Assembly (NCBI GenBank): GCA_902805995.1
Contig: CADCUU010000411.1
Span: 1 to 11,664 of the forward strand
Length of the DNA: 11,664 nucleotides
DNA from: an uncultured Rubellimicrobium sp.
Lineage (GTDB): Bacteria; Pseudomonadota; Alphaproteobacteria; Rhodobacterales; Rhodobacteraceae
Direction of reading: 5' to 3'
Shown here: in pieces, positions 1 to 8,096 of the stretch
Layout: each line of letters opens with the position of its first letter
Position numbering within the stretch: position 1 is the first letter of the stretch
Notes under the pieces: model-generated
Seen by the model: the letters and a program-made list of their open reading frames with translations, nothing else
Told to the model about the DNA's origin: nothing
Databases searched by the model: none
Position numbers and translations under genes: made by a program

Positions 1-669
1 CAGGTCGCATAAGGGGAGCACGCCGCGCTGCCCGGTTCGGGCGGACCATTGCGCCCAGGTAAGCCAGGTGGGATCGGCGGGGTCGAAGTCGATCAGGGGC
101 AAGGCGGACAGGTCGAAGCCGCCACCCCCCACGGTCCCGGCCAGTGCCGGGCTGCAGACGGGGAAGACCTCATCAGGGCAGCACGCGACGCTGCGGCCAT
201 CATTGAAGGGGGCAAGGCCGTAGCGCACCAGCACGTCGCGCGGGGTCTGCCGCAGGTCCACCCCCGCATCTTCGGCCACGAGGCGCAGCTTGATGCCGGG
301 ATGCTCGGCCCGAAACCCGGGCAGACGGGGCATCAGCCAGAAATGCGTAAAGGCCAACGTCGCGCTCACGGTCACCACATCGGGCGCCGCAAGCTGGCGC
401 ACCGCGCCGATGGCCTCTGTCACGCGGTCAAAGGCCCCGGTCAGCGCCGAGGCCAGGATCTGCCCGGCGACGGTCAGCGTCACGCGCCGGTGCCCCCGCG
501 CAAAGAGAGGCATCCCCAGGTCCTGCTCCAGAAGCTTGATCTGCCGGCTCACGGCGGCCTGTGTCACGCCGAGTTCCTTGGCGGCGAGCGTGAAGCTTTC
601 GAGCCGCGCCGCCGCCTCGAAGGTGACAAGCGCCCCGAGAGAGGAGACGCTGCGGCGCATGGTCGTCAC
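1..669 (-). CDS. LysR-family transcriptional regulator, GcvA-like (C-terminus cut by window edge)
   Basis: DNA-binding activator or repressor of the LysR family, cytoplasmic. The minus-strand frame is open from 669 to base 1, so the last roughly 80 of about 300 residues are missing. From the ATG at 660, residues 15-45 form the winged helix-turn-helix (LAAKELGVTQAAVSRQIKLL is its core), followed by PLFARGHRRV, and the effector-binding domain starts near residue 95 (VVTVSATLAFTHFWLMPRLP). The DFDPADPTWLTWAQW stretch resembles GcvA-type regulators. An in-frame GTG at 669 has GAGGGG six bases upstream, whereas the ATG at 660 has that site 15 bases away, so the GTG start is preferred. It is divergent from the Rieske oxygenase gene with a dyad operator between them, so control of that gene, and of its own, is likely. 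The effector is unknown. Confidence 0.93.
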   Translation of the reverse strand, partial: MTTMRRSVSSLGALVTFEAAARLESFTLAAKELGVTQAAVSRQIKLLEQDLGMPLFARGHRRVTLTVAGQILASALTGAFDRVTEAIGAVRQLAAPDVVTVSATLAFTHFWLMPRLPGFRAEHPGIKLRLVAEDAGVDLRQTPRDVLVRYGLAPFNDGRSVACCPDEVFPVCSPALAGTVGGGGFDLSALPLIDFDPADPTWLTWAQWSARTGQRGVLPLCDL

Positions 670-849
670 GGGGCACCCCTCGCTGAAGCCTCAGGCTCGC
701 ATTACCAGCGGTCATGCAGGGAGGGAAGATTTCTGCGGTTGAGCGGGCCCGGAAAGACGAAGACCCTTCCCGGTGTCCCGGGCGGGCCGGGCTGCTCCCG
801 CCGCCTGCCGATGAAGCCCGACCGTCCGCCTCCATTCCAGGTTCCGCCC
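670..849. other. Divergent intergenic region, LysR gene / oxygenase gene
   Basis: This 180-base spacer must contain the promoters for both divergent genes. Apart from the dyad at 699-717 I see no convincing -35/-10 pair. The stretch 767-810 is very GC-rich with possible weak stem-loops. An in-frame ATG at 811 could extend the oxygenase N-terminus by 13 residues (MKPDRPPPFQVPP); this extension is proline-rich and unlike the family, so it was not chosen. Confidence 0.6.
699..717. promoter_or_regulatory. Candidate LysR operator (T-N11-A dyad)
   Basis: The 19-bp GCATTACCAGCGGTCATGC is an imperfect palindrome centred on 708: arms GCATTACC and GGTCATGC match at seven of eight positions. It contains the T-N11-A core (T702, A714) typical of LysR-family sites. 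It lies 29 bases before the GTG start of the LysR gene and 132 bases before the oxygenase start, the usual place for a site acting on both divergent promoters. The binding assignment is inference. Confidence 0.6.
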
Positions 850-2085
<1,236 letters not shown>

Positions 2086-2358
2086 GCGCGGGGGCAGAGT
2101 GCGGGCCCGAACGGCTTAGTGTGGCGGGGCTCCACCTGGAGGCCGGGTGACCGCCCGTGCCCTGTTCCGAACGGCCAAGACTAGTGACATGAGCACAGAT
2201 CATCCGAGGTCGCGTTCTTCTGCATTTGGGAACCTCGCCGCGCCGATGTTCCTGAATCGGGCCTCTGACGCCACGCCAGGGGTCTCGGCCAGGCCAAGTC
2301 ATCATCCGAGTCCGCCCCGTCCTGCGTCGGGGCCGCAACGTCCTCAGCGGAGTGAGCC
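2086..2358. other. Oxygenase-reductase intergenic spacer, no gene seen
   Basis: The 273 bases hold no convincing gene; the short open frames on both strands have composition typical of chance frames in GC-rich DNA. CCGAACGGC occurs twice in direct orientation (2107-2115 and 2167-2175), exactly 60 bases apart. A weak ATGA-N7-TCAT dyad lies at 2189-2203. No promoter was recognised, so co-transcription with the oxygenase is possible but not shown. Confidence 0.5.
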
Positions 2359-3427
2359 ATGATCCCCATGCCCCTCAGGGATGCGCCGGTCTGGAACGAC
2401 CGTGAACCGCTCGAATGCATGATGGTCATCCCCGAGGCGCCGGATGTGATGACCTTCTCGTTCCGGCCGCCGTCAGGGGCCACGTTCCATTTCCGGGCGG
2501 GGCAGTTCATCACGCTCGACCTGCCCCTGCCCCAGGGGACGGTGCAGCGGACCTACACGATCTCCTGCTCTCCCGTCACCAACAGCTACATCACGGTCAC
2601 GGTGAAGGCGCAGCCCGGGTCTCTGGCCTCGCGGTGGATGATCGACCACTTGCGGCCCGGGATGCGCATCCCGGGCCCATGGTCCCGCTGGCTCCTTTCA
2701 CCTCCCCGCACAGCCCGACGGGAAGTACCTGTTCATCTCGGCCGGGTCGGGCGTCACGCCGATGATGTCCATGGCCACGACGCTGTTCGAGCGGGGGGAC
2801 CAGCCCGACATCTGCTTCATCCAATGCGCCAACCGGCCGGCGGACCTGATCTTCCGCAAACGGCTTGAATACATGGCGACCCGCGTCACGGGGCTCCAGC
2901 TCCACCTCGTGGTCCAGCGGAGCGACCCCTACGACGTCTGGACCGGCTATCGGGGCACGCTCAACCAGCTGATGCTCGGCCTGATGTGCGGCGACTACCT
3001 CGACCGCGAGGTCTACTGCTGCGGACCCGAAGAGTTCATGACGGGGGTCCGCGACATCCTGAACTCCTTGGGCTTCGACATGGCCCGCTACCATCAGGAG
3101 TCCTTCAACCCGGTCGCGCTGGCGGAGCCCGAGGTCTTCGACGACGTGGTGCCGGACGCCACGACCGGGGCCGAGCTCGTCTTCGCCCTGAGCGGCGTCA
3201 CCAAGGCCTGCAAGGAGACGGACACCGTCCTCCAGATCGCCAAAGGGGCAGGCCTCCGCATCCCCTCAAGCTGCAACTTCGGCCTGTGCGGCACCTGCAA
3301 GGTCAGGAAGACCGCCGGAGAGGTCAAGATGGTCCACAACGGCGGGATCAGCGACGACGACATTGCCGATGGCTACATCCTGGCCTGCTGCTCGCATCCG
3401 ATCGGGCGGGTGGAGATCGAGGTCTGA
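2359..3427 (+). pseudogene. gbcB: GbcB-like flavin/[2Fe-2S] reductase, +1 frameshift
   Basis: Electron-transfer partner of a GbcA-type oxygenase, passing electrons from NAD(P)H through a flavin and a plant-type ferredoxin cluster. The reading runs from 2359 (GGAG six bases upstream) to about 2670, then continues in the +1 frame from 2672 to the stop at 3427. Dropping one C from 2670-2672 gives an unbroken 355-residue protein. Visible in the joined protein: flavin motif RTYTISCS (64-71), nucleotide motif SAGSGVTPMM (127-136), CCGP (220-223), and a C-terminal ferredoxin domain with C305, C310, C313 and C343. ACC of HNGGISDDDIADGYILACC ends the cluster motif. The sequence as read makes a 169-residue product that loses the nucleotide and ferredoxin domains. 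It follows the oxygenase gene on the same strand. The symbol is family-level. Confidence 0.88.
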
Positions 3428-3683
3428 GGCTGCCCTTAGGTGCCCCATTAAGGGACGACTGAGGCGTACTGGTCCCGAGGCGAATGCCTTTACGGAGTGG
3501 GGCTGTCTCCACGGCCCTTCTCCGGACGGGCGGCAGGGTCCCTTCAGGCGCAAGCCCCGGCAAGCCTGCCACGGCCCGCCACGGCCGGCGCACATTGCCG
3601 CGCAAGGACCAGCTGCCCTGGCCCAAGTTCCTGGCCCAAGACCCTGCACCAGCCATTCCCGGCCAGATCCGGCAACGCCGACC

Positions 3684-3712
3684 TTGACGATCCCTTCAGC
3701 TTGAATACGAAT
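3684..3712 (+). promoter_or_regulatory. Possible sigma-70-type promoter for the SnoaL-like/amidase unit
   Basis: TTGACG at 3684-3689 matches the -35 consensus at five of six positions. A weak -10 candidate (TACGAA at 3706-3711, or ACGAAT at 3707-3712) follows after 16-17 bases; each matches at only three positions. The location, upstream of the first gene of a coupled trio and in locally AT-richer DNA, supports it. Confidence 0.25.
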
Positions 3713-3718
3713 GCAACC

Positions 3719-3739
3719 GGAGGCCTCGTGCCGGCCTCC
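3719..3739 (+). other. 7-bp inverted repeat upstream of the SnoaL-like gene
   Basis: GGAGGCC (3719-3725) and GGCCTCC (3733-3739) are perfect complements around the loop TCGTGCC. There is no following T tract. It lies between the possible promoter and the first gene, so it could be a leader hairpin or an operator; no specific function is supported. Confidence 0.35.
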
Positions 3740-3843
3740 CGTCATTCGAGAGGGCTGTCATGACCGATCCAGAGGACGACGACGCCCTCCTTCACAGCCC
3801 TCTCGCCAGCGGCCCGGTGCCGCCATCCCCCGAAGGACCGACC

Positions 3844-4956
3844 ATGCCCGACGACGCCTCCCGCATCTCCCCCGATCCCGTGCTCCAGGTGGAACGTCGG
3901 GACTATGTCCAGCTCGCGCCCGAAGGGCGGTCCCGGGTGCAGCCGATGCGTGGCTTCGACCCGGTCTACACGGACATCGTCGACTACATCGTCCGCTGCA
4001 CCCACCGCATCTGGGACGAACGCGACGTGGGCCTCATCTACACGCACTACACGCACAACTGCGTGGTCTACGGGACCATGGGCACCGTCTACAACCGCGA
4101 GGACATGGTCCGTGACACGATCCAGCGGCTTGTGAGCTTTCCGGAGCGGCGGGGCATGGCCACCCAGGTGATCTGGAACGGGGATGAGAACGAGGGCTTC
4201 TACACCTCGCACCTCGTCACTGGGTCGGGGCGGCATACGCAGGACGGGCATCTGGGCCCGGCCACGGGGCGGACCTTCGTGTCGCGCACCGTGGCCGACT
4301 GCATGATCGTGGAAAACAAGATCTACCGCGAATGGATCGTGGCCGACACGCTGGCGATCCTTCTCCAGCTTGGGGTGGACCACCACGCCTATGCTGACCG
4401 GATCGCGCAGGGGCTGTTCGCCAAGGGTCAGATGTCGCTCGACATCGGAGAAAACCGTCGCCTCCTGGGCCAGTACCCGCCCGAGGCCGAGGCCGACACC
4501 TCCATCGCCCACAACGAGGTGGAGGAATGGACGCTGCGCTGGATGCACGAGGTCTACAACCAGCGCATGTTCGGCACGCTGTCCCGCGTCTTTGCGCCCA
4601 ACTGCCAGTTCCACGGCCCCTTGATGACAGAGCTTTACGGACAGGCCGCCGTCATCCACCAGACGCTGGCCCTGATCGGATCGGTCCCCGACGCGGGCTT
4701 CACGGCGCAGCACATCTGCTCGGTTCCGTCGGAGGAAGGCGGCCACAAGGTCGCGGTGCGCTGGATCCTCGAAGGGCACCACATGGGCTACGGCATCCTC
4801 AAGCATCTGGGCGAGCCCGGCGGGGAGCGGTTGCAGATCATGGGGATCAGCCACTTCCACGTGAAGGACGGGCAGGTCGTCGACGAATGGCGCGTCTACG
4901 ACGAGCTCGCGCTCATGGTGCAGGTGCGGCTCGCCCGGATGCAGGCGGGCGCATGA
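3844..4956 (+). CDS. Tandem SnoaL-like (NTF2-fold) domain protein, 370 aa
   Basis: Cytoplasmic protein of two NTF2/SnoaL-like alpha+beta barrels, roughly residues 40-180 and 225-365. The fold is used by small hydrolases, isomerases, cyclases and ligand-binding proteins; no reaction can be assigned. The repeats are visible by eye: NKIYREWIVADTLAILLQLG ends the first and GQVVDEWRVYDELALMVQVR the second, and HTHYTHNC-type and FAPNC segments also align. The ATG at 3844 has GAAGGA six bases upstream. An alternative ATG at 3760 with GAGAGGG upstream would add 28 residues, but that stretch is Pro-rich and less GC-biased at third codon positions, so 3844 is preferred. The gene overlaps the next one by 4 bases, implying a functional link with the amidase pair. 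There is no signal peptide. Confidence 0.85.
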   Translation: MPDDASRISPDPVLQVERRDYVQLAPEGRSRVQPMRGFDPVYTDIVDYIVRCTHRIWDERDVGLIYTHYTHNCVVYGTMGTVYNREDMVRDTIQRLVSFPERRGMATQVIWNGDENEGFYTSHLVTGSGRHTQDGHLGPATGRTFVSRTVADCMIVENKIYREWIVADTLAILLQLGVDHHAYADRIAQGLFAKGQMSLDIGENRRLLGQYPPEAEADTSIAHNEVEEWTLRWMHEVYNQRMFGTLSRVFAPNCQFHGPLMTELYGQAAVIHQTLALIGSVPDAGFTAQHICSVPSEEGGHKVAVRWILEGHHMGYGILKHLGEPGGERLQIMGISHFHVKDGQVVDEWRVYDELALMVQVRLARMQAGA

Positions 4957-5099
4957 GCCAGGACCTCGACGCGGAGCGCCTACGGGTTCTCCTGGAGGCG
5001 CGCGGACTGCGGCTCCGACCCGAAGACGAGGCGGCGACGCTCTCCACCGCGCAGTTCCTGCGGGCGGCGGCGGAGCGCATTCGCCGCGCGGCACCATGA
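4953..5099 (+). CDS. Small AtzG/GatC-like amidase partner, 48 aa
   Basis: The 48-residue frame begins at an ATG inside the stop of the preceding gene (ATGA) and ends in the same way at the amidase start, so the three genes are translationally coupled. The peptide (core LRVLLEARGLRLRPEDEAAT) looks like one helix, a short 'G-L-x-L-x-P-E' turn, and a second helix. This is the pattern of AtzG-type (DUF4089) and GatC-like proteins that clamp onto amidase-signature subunits; AtzG precedes the AtzE amidase in the known cyanuric acid operon. It is shorter than AtzG (about 68 residues) and lacks the usual C-terminal arm. Position and overlap strongly support a real gene; the family assignment rests on a short match and context. 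Confidence 0.72.
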   Translation: MSQDLDAERLRVLLEARGLRLRPEDEAATLSTAQFLRAAAERIRRAAP

Positions 5100-6442
5100 C
5101 CGCACCGCCGGTCCCTTCGATCGCAGAGGCAGGGGAGGCGCTGCGCAGCGGACGGCTCACGGCGCGGGACCTGCTGGCGCTCCACCGTGCGCGGATCGCG
5201 GCGGTGGACGGACGGGTGCGCGCCTTCTGGGCTATGGACCCGCGCGCCGATGCCCTCGCCGTGCAGGCGGACGAGGAGCTTGCCGCCGGGCGTGATCGCG
5301 GGCCGCTCCATGGCATCCCTTTCGCCGTCAAGGACATGGTCGATGTGGCGGGTCTTCCCACCAGCAACGGCTCCCGCGCCATGGACCGGACTCCGGCCAC
5401 GCGGGACGCCGAGGCGGTGCGGCGGCTGATCGAGGTGGGCGCCGTGCCGCTGGGCAAGGTCGCGACCTACGAATGGGGCTTCGTCGGGCCGGAGCAGGGG
5501 CTGGAGCATCCCCCGGCGACCAACCCCTGGAACATCGCGCATATTACCGGCGGCTCCTCCTCCGGGTCAGTAGCAGCGGTCGCGGCCGGCATGGTGCGCA
5601 TCGCGGTGGGGAGCGACACGGGCGGCTCCATCCGCTCCCCTTCGGCTTATTGCGGGACCGTGGGGCTCAAGCCCACGCGGGGACGGGTGTCTGGGGAGGG
5701 GTTCTTCGCCCTCTCGCACAAGCTCGACCACCCCGGTCCAATTGCCGCGACGGTGGAGGAGGCCGCGCTGATGCTGGACGCCATGGCGCCCGAGTCCGGA
5801 GGCTCCTCTCGCCTGTGCCACGGCGCGGGGGGGCTGACGCTCGGCTACGCGCGGGACTGGTTCGCCGACGACCCCGCTCTCGACCAGCGTGTCCTGACGG
5901 CGATGGACGCGGCGGCTTCCGCCCTGTCGCTCGCGGGCGCGCGGATCGTCGAGGTCGCGATGCCGGACTACGACCTACTGGAGGCCGTGGGCGCGGTGAT
6001 GATCCACGTCGAAGGGCTGCGCCTTCACGAGGTGAGCCTGCGGGAGCGGGGGGACCTTTGGGGCCGCATGGGAACCCAGACCGTGCAGGCGGGCGTCGTG
6101 CTGACGGATGATGACCTCGCGCGGGCCGAGGCGCTGGTGCCGGGCCTCTCGGCCGAGGTGGACCGGGTGCTCGCGGGCTGCGACGCGATCCTGACGGCGA
6201 CGACGCTGACGCCGGCGCCGCCCTTTGCGGCCTTCGACAAGGGGGCGGTCTGGACGCCGATGCGGACGCTACCCTTCAACGTCACGGGCCATCCGGCGCT
6301 GTCGGTGCCGGCAGGCTTCGCGGATGGGCTGCCCATCGGGCTTCAGGTCATCGGCCGCCATGGGGACGAGGCCGGGATCCTGCGGGTGGCCGCGGCCCTG
6401 GAGGCCGCGACCGATCACGGGGTGCTGCGTCCCGCGCTTTAG
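5096..6442 (+). CDS. Amidase-signature family hydrolase (AtzE/GatA-like)
   Basis: Hydrolyses a C-N amide bond, releasing an acid and an amine or ammonia; the substrate is unknown. The 448 residues are a typical family length. The Ser-cisSer-Lys triad is complete: K79 in HGIPFAVKD, S154 in GGSSSGS, and nucleophile S178 in GSDTGGSIRSP, with the 24-residue Ser-Ser spacing of characterised members. CGTVGLKPTRGRVS and the C-terminal FNVTGHPALSVPAGFADGLP are further family blocks. The start overlaps the preceding small gene (ATGA) and has no good ribosome site of its own, so translation is probably coupled. That coupling suggests a two-subunit enzyme like AtzEG rather than a free amidase; GatA itself is less likely because gatB is absent. 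The stop codon overlaps that of the convergent HisD-like gene. Confidence 0.94.
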   Translation: MTAPPVPSIAEAGEALRSGRLTARDLLALHRARIAAVDGRVRAFWAMDPRADALAVQADEELAAGRDRGPLHGIPFAVKDMVDVAGLPTSNGSRAMDRTPATRDAEAVRRLIEVGAVPLGKVATYEWGFVGPEQGLEHPPATNPWNIAHITGGSSSGSVAAVAAGMVRIAVGSDTGGSIRSPSAYCGTVGLKPTRGRVSGEGFFALSHKLDHPGPIAATVEEAALMLDAMAPESGGSSRLCHGAGGLTLGYARDWFADDPALDQRVLTAMDAAASALSLAGARIVEVAMPDYDLLEAVGAVMIHVEGLRLHEVSLRERGDLWGRMGTQTVQAGVVLTDDDLARAEALVPGLSAEVDRVLAGCDAILTATTLTPAPPFAAFDKGAVWTPMRTLPFNVTGHPALSVPAGFADGLPIGLQVIGRHGDEAGILRVAAALEAATDHGVLRPAL

Positions 6443-7710
6443 CCCTGCATCCGGTCCAACCGGAGCTGCGCCGCGCGACGGTGCCCCTCCAGCCCCTCGG
6501 ACGCGCTCTGACGTGCGGCCGGGGGGGCCACGGCGCGGACGCCGCGCTCGTCCATCCACTGATGCGTGGCGACCTTGACGTAGGACCCGACCCAGAGCCC
6601 GCCGGTGTAGCGACCGGAGGCCATGGTGGGCAGCGTGTGATTGGTGCCCACGCATTTGTCTGAATAAACCACGCTCGCCAGCTCTCCGATGAACAGAGAG
6701 CCGTAGTTGCGAAGCCGCTGCGCGAAGGCGCGCGGATCGGCGGTGTGGACCTGCAGGTGCTCCGCCGCGATACGGTCGGAATAGGCGATCATCGCCGCCT
6801 CGTCCGCCGCGACCGCGATCTCGCCCTTGGCGTCCCAGGACGGGCGGGCGACCGAGGCGGTGGACAGCGTCGCGAGCTGCTTCTCGACCTCGGCCAGCAC
6901 GGCACGGCCCAGATCCGCGCTCGTGGTGATGAGGCCCACGCGGGTCTTCACGTCGTGCTCGGCCTGCGCGAGGAGGTCGGTCGCGATCATCTCCGCGTCG
7001 CCGGTGCCGTCGGCGAGGATGTAGATCTCGGACGGGCCGGCGAGCTGGTCGATGCCCACGGGGCCGAAGACCTGGCGCTTGGCCTCGTTGACGAAGGCGT
7101 TGCCGGGGCCGACGATCTTGACCACCGCCGGAACGCTTTCGGTCCCGTAGGCCATGGCCGCGATGGCCTGCGCGCCGCCGATGCGGAAGATGCGGTCCGC
7201 GCCGGACAGGTGGCAGCCCGCCACCATGGCTTGATGCGCATTGGGGGGCAGGCAGGCGATCACCTCGTCCACGCCCGCGACCTTGGCCGGGACGATGGTC
7301 ATGATCGGCGCGGACAGGAGCGGGAAGCGCCCGCCCGGAACGTAGCAGCCGACCCGTTCGATCGGGATGATGCGATGGCCGAGATGGGCGCCCGGAAGCA
7401 CCTCGATCTCCAGCGGCAGCATCGTCGCGAGCTGCGCCTCGGCGAAGCGGCGGACGTTGGCGATCGCGAATTCCGTATCCGCCTGCGTCTGCGGGTCGAG
7501 CGCGTCCACCGCGGCCTGCCGTTCCTCGGCTGTGACCTCGAAGCGCTCCAGCTCCGACCGGTCGAACCGGCGCGAATAGTCGGCCACGGCCGCGTCGCCC
7601 TCGGCGCGCACGCGCCCGAGGATCTCGGCCACGAGGCGCGACACTTCGGCGGTGTCGCCCGGGGCGTCGGGTTGCGGTTGCTTGATCCAGGTGATCCCGT
7701 CGAAGTTCAT
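6439..7710 (-). CDS. hisD: HisD-like (histidinol/sulfopropanediol dehydrogenase family) NAD-dependent dehydrogenase
   Basis: Zn-dependent alcohol dehydrogenase of the HisD family, oxidising an alcohol to a carboxylate in two NAD-linked steps in characterised members. At 423 residues it is full length. Residues matching E. coli HisD are present: Zn ligands Q249, H252, D351 and H410, and catalytic E317 and H318. [12 protein letters not shown] and [10 protein letters not shown] are family signatures. The ATG at 7710 is chosen because AGGG lies seven bases upstream; an earlier in-frame ATG at 7752 would add 14 residues. There are no other histidine genes nearby. YTGGLWV and the region after GGR (FPLLSAPIM rather than YPSSVLM-like) resemble catabolic paralogues such as HpsN more than biosynthetic HisD. 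It lies divergent to the ABC importer. The substrate is unknown and the symbol is family-level. Confidence 0.92.
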   Translation of the reverse strand: MNFDGITWIKQPQPDAPGDTAEVSRLVAEILGRVRAEGDAAVADYSRRFDRSELERFEVTAEERQAAVDALDPQTQADTEFAIANVRRFAEAQLATMLPLEIEVLPGAHLGHRIIPIERVGCYVPGGRFPLLSAPIMTIVPAKVAGVDEVIACLPPNAHQAMVAGCHLSGADRIFRIGGAQAIAAMAYGTESVPAVVKIVGPGNAFVNEAKRQVFGPVGIDQLAGPSEIYILADGTGDAEMIATDLLAQAEHDVKTRVGLITTSADLGRAVLAEVEKQLATLSTASVARPSWDAKGEIAVAADEAAMIAYSDRIAAEHLQVHTADPRAFAQRLRNYGSLFIGELASVVYSDKCVGTNHTLPTMASGRYTGGLWVGSYVKVATHQWMDERGVRAVAPPAARQSASEGLEGHRRAAQLRLDRMQG

Positions 7711-7998
7711 AATCAGCCCTGATAAGAGGAGAATCTGCGTCCAGACGTGCATGTCGTCGCAGGGCGCGGCGTTGCGGCCAAGGCCCCGGGGAGCCCCGTC
7801 GTCCCGCGTCCGAGGATGTCATACCTATGGTCGTCGTGAAGGCTGGCGAAGCCGCGGTCGGTCAGGACCCCATTGGAAAGGTCTTTCCGCATCGGGTCGA
7901 AGCTCTTCCCCGCCACTGTCCGGCCTCCTGTTCGCCGCCGCAGGATGAAGCGTCCTGCATACGATTGCAATATGCTTCGCCAAAGGACGTCTGGGCGC

Positions 7999-8027
7999 TT
8001 GTCAGACGCATGAGGATATGGTCTGCT
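7999..8027 (+). promoter_or_regulatory. Possible promoter of the ABC importer operon
   Basis: TTGTCA (7999-8004) matches the -35 consensus at five of six positions. A poor -10 candidate, TCTGCT (8022-8027, three of six), follows after 17 bases. Transcription would then start within or next to the LacI-type dyad, the usual arrangement for repression. Confidence 0.25.
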
Positions 8028-8031
8028 CCGA

Positions 8032-8049
8032 CTTGCAAACGTGTGCAAG
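8032..8049. promoter_or_regulatory. LacI/GalR-family operator
   Basis: CTTGCAAACGTGTGCAAG is an 18-bp palindrome with a central CG; the half-sites CTTGCAAAC and GTGTGCAAG match as reverse complements at eight of nine positions. It closely resembles the TTGCAAACGTTTGCAA-type sites of LacI/PurR-family repressors. It lies 47 bases before the binding-protein start codon. No LacI-family gene is in the window, so the regulator must be encoded elsewhere. Confidence 0.65.
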
Positions 8050-8096
8050 AGCCGCCGAAGCGGCCCGATCGACCCGACAGCGGAAGGACCCTCCCC

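Larger units (their letters stand above)
3428..3843. other. Non-coding stretch before the SnoaL-like gene
   Basis: No gene was recognised in these 416 bases; the open frames on both strands are rich in Arg, Pro and Ala and look like chance frames. Just after the reductase stop, CCCTTA and TAAGGG (3434-3455) could pair across a 10-base loop, a weak terminator candidate with no T tract. CCTGGCCCAAG is repeated at 3617-3627 and 3630-3640. The end holds a possible promoter and a 7-bp hairpin, listed separately. A competing start for the next gene lies at 3760. Confidence 0.5.
7711..8096. other. Divergent intergenic region, HisD-like gene / ABC importer
   Basis: These 386 bases hold no convincing gene. 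The minus-strand frame 7713-8048 is Arg- and Thr-rich and overlaps the regulatory elements, and the plus-strand frame from 7827 is only an upstream extension of the binding-protein gene. It must contain promoters for both directions. Dyads seen: ATCAG-CC-CTGAT (7712-7723) over the ribosome site of the HisD-like gene, ATTGCAAT (about 7968-7975) within a locally AT-rich patch, and the LacI-type site at 8032-8049. Confidence 0.55.

Noticed and set aside
2189..2203. Second LysR-like T-N11-A dyad (ATGA-N7-TCAT) in the oxygenase-reductase spacer
   Set aside because: Only four-base arms, no similarity to the stronger dyad at 699-717, and expected often by chance.
2668..2675. Programmed +1 frameshift in the reductase gene
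   Set aside because: No slippery codon pattern, internal Shine-Dalgarno or stimulatory stop codon is visible, and family members are encoded in one frame.
3617..3640. Tandem CCTGGCCCAAG repeat
   Set aside because: Only two 11-base copies in non-coding DNA with no further iterations; no function can be supported.
3742..5457. 571-residue minus-strand frame across the SnoaL-like and amidase genes
   Set aside because: It is antisense to genes with clear family motifs and has the Arg/Pro/His-rich composition of GC-driven chance frames.
7713..8048. 111-residue minus-strand frame in the divergent intergenic region
   Set aside because: No recognisable domain, unusual composition, and it overlaps the operator and importer promoter region.
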